From Paenibacillus sp. DMB20 (GTDB taxonomy: Bacteria; Bacillota; Bacilli; Paenibacillales; Paenibacillaceae), in NCBI RefSeq assembly GCF_000987955.1, contig NZ_LAZU01000006.1:1-64000 (forward strand): DNA of 64,000 nt. The letters run 5' to 3'. The position numbers and the translations under genes are program-made. The notes beneath the pieces are model-generated. The model had not been told where the DNA came from and made no database searches. It saw only the letters and a program-made list of their open reading frames with translations. This document shows positions 60,968 through 64,000 of the stretch, piece by piece. Every line of letters starts with the position of its first letter. Positions within the stretch are counted from its first letter, which is position 1.

Positions 60968-63322
60968 ATGGCGGAAATCGCGTTGTTTCAGCCGGAGAGC
61001 AGCATGTTTACCGTGCAGTACGCACCGGGCGACCAGACGGTCATCACCGAAAACCCGCCGCGGTTTACGTGGATGGCGGCTCAGCAGGAGGATGATGCGG
61101 CTTACGTTCTGCAGATATCCCCGGACGAAAGTTTTGCGCCCGAAACCGTATGGGAGTATAAGCCGCTGCCGTTTAACTTTTTCACCCCGGACCGGGCACT
61201 GCCGCCCGGGGGCTATTATTGGAGATACGCTTTAATGGAGTCTGCGCCGCAGGACAACGAAACTCCGGGCGGTACGCTGCATCCGGACGACGGGCGGAGA
61301 ATATCGTCCTGGAGCGTAACGCGGCGTTTTGACATTCCGGAAGATCTGCCGGAAACGCCGCTGCCGCGTCGAAATGACCGTTATCCCGAACAGGGAGCGG
61401 CTCTGGCGCATCCCCGCCTATGGCTGAACCCCGGAAGATTGAAGGAACTGGCTTTGGCGATCCAGGATGGACCAATGGGCGGCGCGTGGGATGATTTCAT
61501 GACCGCCTCCGTGAAACCATGGATGGAAGCGCCTCTGAAAGAGGAGCCCAAACCGTACCCCGGCAACAAACGGGTTGCTCCTTTGTGGCGCCAGATGTAT
61601 ATCGATTGCCAGGAAGTACTGTATGCGGTCCGGCATCTCAGCATCGCGGGACGCGTGCTGAACGATTCCGATATGACAGCCAAGGCCAAGGCCTGGCTGC
61701 TTCACGCAGCCGGTTGGGATCCGGAAGGGACGACGTCGCGCGATTATAACGACGAGGCCGCGTTCCGCGTTGCGGCGGCGCTGGCGTGGGGGTACGACTG
61801 GCTGTACGACGAGCTGAGCGACGTTGAACGGGACTTGGTACGTAGCCGCTTGCAACGCCGGACAGAACAGGTAGCCCATCACGTGATGGTCCGGTCCAAA
61901 ATCCATCATGTCCCGTACGACAGCCATGCCGTCCGTTCGCTCTCTTCGGTGCTTGTCCCGTGCTGTATTGCTCTCCTGCACGAGGAGCCGCAGGCGCGCG
62001 AGTGGCTGGATTATGCCGTCGAGTACTATGCCTGCCTGTATTCCCCTTGGGGCGGCATGGACGGGGGCTGGGCGGAAGGACCGATGTACTGGACGACGGG
62101 GATGGCCTATGTCACGGAAGCGCTGAATCTGCTGCGGAGTTACGCGGGCATCGATTTTTACCGGAGGCCCTTCTTTCAAAAAACGGGAGACTTTCCGCTG
62201 TACGTGTACCCGCCGGATACCATCCGAGTAAGCTTTGGCGACCAGTCTACGCTTGGCGACCCGGTCAATCTCAAGACGGGCTACAACATCCGCCAATTTG
62301 CGGGGGTGACCGGAAATCCGTGGTATCAGTGGTATTACGAGCAGGTGAAAGCGAACGATCCGGGAACCGAAAAGGCGTTTTACAACTACGGCTGGTGGGA
62401 TTTCGGATTCGACGAGCTGGCCTACCGTTTCGATTACCCTCAGGTGGAAGCCGGGCCGCCGGTATCGATCGAGCCCCTGAAATGGTTCCGGGACGTCGGA
62501 TGGGTCGCCATGCATCATCGGATGGAGGACCCGGACGAACATATCATGCTGCTTGCCAAGTCGAGCCGCTACGGATCGATCAGCCACAGCCATGCCGACC
62601 AGAACAGCTTTCAGCTCCATGCTTTCGGCGAGCCGCTCGCGGCAGACACCGGGTATTATATCGCCCATGGAAGCTCGTTCCACAGGAACTGGCGCCGCCA
62701 GACCCATTCCAAAAACGGTATTCTCATCGGGGGAATCGGGCAGTATGCGGAGAACAACAAAGTGTTTAACATGGCTGCTGCGGGGAACATCGAGGACTGC
62801 GTTTCGAACCCGGGATTTCAGTATGTAAGGGCCGACGCGACGGCAGCTTACGCCCTGACCGTGCCCCATGCGAAAAGCGTGATTCGGGAAATTTATTTCC
62901 TGCAGTCGTCCTACGCAGTCATCGTGGATTCGCTGGAACTCGAACAGCTGGATACGGTCCAGTGGCTGCTGCACGCCGTATTTCCAATGGAATTGAAGGG
63001 GCAGTCGTTCGAGATCAGGGGCCGGAAAGCGGGGCTAAAAGGGACCTTTGTGTACAGCTCATCCGGCGAGATGAAGCTGTTTCAGAGCGATGTTTTTGAA
63101 GGCGTCGATCCTGCCGAATACGAGTCGCTGCCGAAGCATTACCACCTCAAGGCGGAGACCCGGGCCGCCAAAAGCCACAGGATCGTAACCCTGCTGGTCC
63201 CGCATAAAGCGAATGAGCCGAAATACGTGCCCTATTTTCTGGACGATCAGGATCATGGCCTCCATCTCTACTGCACGGACAAGGGCATGACGCAGAAAAT
63301 CGAAATTCCGAAGGCTTATTAA
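60968..63322 (+). CDS. Heparinase II/III-like polysaccharide lyase with DUF4962 N-terminus
   Basis: This 784-aa protein has an N-terminal DUF4962-like beta domain (about 1-130), an alpha/alpha toroid (about 150-470: HPRLWLNPGRLKELALAI, YNDEAAFRVAAALAWGYDWLYDEL, HVPYDSHAVRS) and a Hepar_II_III domain from about 510 (SRYGSISHSHADQNSFQLHAFGEPLAADTGYY), with His and Tyr candidates for beta-elimination. It has no signal peptide, so it cleaves imported oligosaccharides. ATG 60968 has CAGGAGG upstream; the GTG at 60929 abuts its ribosome site. It follows the SDR gene in the operon. Confidence 0.9.
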   Translation: MAEIALFQPESSMFTVQYAPGDQTVITENPPRFTWMAAQQEDDAAYVLQISPDESFAPETVWEYKPLPFNFFTPDRALPPGGYYWRYALMESAPQDNETPGGTLHPDDGRRISSWSVTRRFDIPEDLPETPLPRRNDRYPEQGAALAHPRLWLNPGRLKELALAIQDGPMGGAWDDFMTASVKPWMEAPLKEEPKPYPGNKRVAPLWRQMYIDCQEVLYAVRHLSIAGRVLNDSDMTAKAKAWLLHAAGWDPEGTTSRDYNDEAAFRVAAALAWGYDWLYDELSDVERDLVRSRLQRRTEQVAHHVMVRSKIHHVPYDSHAVRSLSSVLVPCCIALLHEEPQAREWLDYAVEYYACLYSPWGGMDGGWAEGPMYWTTGMAYVTEALNLLRSYAGIDFYRRPFFQKTGDFPLYVYPPDTIRVSFGDQSTLGDPVNLKTGYNIRQFAGVTGNPWYQWYYEQVKANDPGTEKAFYNYGWWDFGFDELAYRFDYPQVEAGPPVSIEPLKWFRDVGWVAMHHRMEDPDEHIMLLAKSSRYGSISHSHADQNSFQLHAFGEPLAADTGYYIAHGSSFHRNWRRQTHSKNGILIGGIGQYAENNKVFNMAAAGNIEDCVSNPGFQYVRADATAAYALTVPHAKSVIREIYFLQSSYAVIVDSLELEQLDTVQWLLHAVFPMELKGQSFEIRGRKAGLKGTFVYSSSGEMKLFQSDVFEGVDPAEYESLPKHYHLKAETRAAKSHRIVTLLVPHKANEPKYVPYFLDDQDHGLHLYCTDKGMTQKIEIPKAY

Positions 63323-63373
63323 AGGAGGGAAGCCGGAAACTGCTGGAAGGCCTACCTAAAAATAAACCAAAAA

Positions 63374-63440
63374 CATCTAAAATGGCCCCCTTGTTCGGGC
63401 ATCGGAGACATTTTAAGATGCGTATTGAAAGCGCTTTTAC
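63374..63440 (+). promoter_or_regulatory. Stem-loop and cre-like site before the second binder gene
   Basis: CATCTAAAATG pairs with CATTTTA(A)GATG (63374-63420) with no T run. TTGAAAGCGCTTTTAC (63425-63440) matches the cre core TGAAAGCGCTTT, with weaker right end. It may let CcpA act on read-through or on a separate promoter. Confidence 0.45.
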
Positions 63441-63474
63441 ATGAGTTTGATTCCATGAAGAAAAGAGGGGTATC

Positions 63475-64000
63475 ATGAAAAAATGGTTCAGCTCCGGCGC
63501 TGCTCTGCTGCTGGCGGCGTCACTGCTTGCGGGCTGCGGCAAGGCGGAGGATCCCGGTTCGGCGGCCGGCTCGGCAAAGAAGGAAGGAAACGGGTTCTCC
63601 ATCTCGATGCGTACGCTGGCGTTCGGGCATGTCGAGAGATCGCCTGACATCAATCAGGATAAATGGGTAAAGAAGCTGGAAGAGCTGACCGGAACGGATC
63701 TGAGTATTATTTTGGTACCTCACAAGGAATACGAGCAAAAAATGGTGCAGATGTTCGCAACGAGCGACATTCCCGATGTCGTTCAGGGAGACGGCGGGGT
63801 CAACGGCAAGGAAATGGCCGGGTCCGTCGAAGCCGGGGTATTCCTGCCCCTGGACGATCTGCTGAAGGAGCATGGTCAGAACCTGCTCAAAAAAGTGCCC
63901 AAACAGGCATGGGACAAAGTGACCTCGAACGGCAAAATTTACGCCATCCCGGAATATTTGTCCAATCCGGCGCGCCGGGCAACCTGGATCCGAAAGGACC
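63475..64000 (+). CDS. Extracellular sugar-binding lipoprotein (LplA type), cut by the window end
   Basis: The first 175 codons are present. Lipobox LLAGCGK (Cys21) follows a hydrophobic signal (FSSGAALLLAASLLAG). The mature part has binder-type patterns: WVKKLEELTGTDLSIILVPHKEYEQKMVQMFATSDIPDVV, FLPLDDLLKEHG, VTSNGKIYAIPEY. The frame runs off the window. It belongs to module 2 and completes its importer. Confidence 0.85.
   Translation, partial: MKKWFSSGAALLLAASLLAGCGKAEDPGSAAGSAKKEGNGFSISMRTLAFGHVERSPDINQDKWVKKLEELTGTDLSIILVPHKEYEQKMVQMFATSDIPDVVQGDGGVNGKEMAGSVEAGVFLPLDDLLKEHGQNLLKKVPKQAWDKVTSNGKIYAIPEYLSNPARRATWIRKD

Noticed and set aside
58827..60968. 713-codon minus-strand frame opposite the YesM and SDR genes
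   Set aside because: It crosses several plus-strand genes and has no ribosome site or domains.
1..64000. CRISPR arrays, insertion sequences, prophage, rRNA or tRNA genes
   Set aside because: No regularly spaced repeats, transposase or integrase products, or cloverleaf/rRNA sequences were recognised on reading both strands.

Overview
The window looks like a chromosomal segment of a Paenibacillus-type, endospore-forming Firmicute. Supporting signs are moderately high GC, strong AGGAGG-type ribosome sites with frequent TTG/GTG starts, LplB/YtcP/LplA-type sugar importers paired with YesM/YesN two-component systems, a sigma-K-like promoter before spore-coat-like genes, and B. subtilis-like gene orders (glnQHMP, putB-rocA). 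No rRNA, tRNA, CRISPR array, prophage or intact insertion sequence was recognised.

Layout. 1-3.5 kb: a secreted GH8 glycanase behind a structured repeat, a small CD3324-type protein and an APH-fold kinase. 3.8-8.2 kb: the proline-degradation operon putB-rocA (minus), divergent from a PAS/AAA/Fis-type regulator that has lost the sigma-54 contact loop; four near-identical palindromes and a direct repeat lie between them. 8.5-15.8 kb: a glycosyltransferase island (three small enzymes, one two-domain fusion, one GT2) surrounding two DUF2642 spore-coat-like genes with a sigma-K-like promoter; this probably glycosylates the spore surface. 16-21.6 kb: a DoxX protein with MhqR-like operators and the second copy of the structured repeat, an XRE-methyltransferase fusion, an esterase, a DUF1801 protein, secreted proteins and a diguanylate cyclase. 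21.8-24.9 kb: a glutamine-type ABC importer. 25-29 kb: DUF2243, VanY and VanZ-like proteins, a flavin-binding protein, a cold-shock gene with a terminator-like leader hairpin, and YdjO.

29.4-36.8 kb and 55.1-64 kb are two polysaccharide or oligosaccharide uptake modules (two permeases, lipoprotein binder, sensor kinase, AraC-type regulator). Neither carries its own ATPase, so both probably share a distant MsmX-type subunit. The second module also has a tautomerase, an SDR and a heparinase II/III-like lyase, suggesting uronate-containing glycans. Candidate CcpA sites precede several of these units. Between them lie a formate/nitrite channel, a type I toxin remnant, a small gene behind a near-perfect Fur box, an AraC/MATE pair, an ECF sigma/anti-sigma pair, a nitroreductase, a DUF4091 glycosidase-like protein, a penicillin-binding-like serine hydrolase, an acyltransferase, an aldo/keto reductase and a DHA2 exporter.

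The most novel item is at 44.3-46.8 kb: a multi-spanning membrane protein with PrsW-like intramembrane-protease motifs fused to a CdiA-type nuclease toxin tail, followed at once by a probable immunity gene. A technical caution: four genes (about 29.6, 41.97, 43.34 and 59.08 kb) are each broken by what looks like one missing base. The identical type of lesion suggests residual assembly errors rather than four real pseudogenes.
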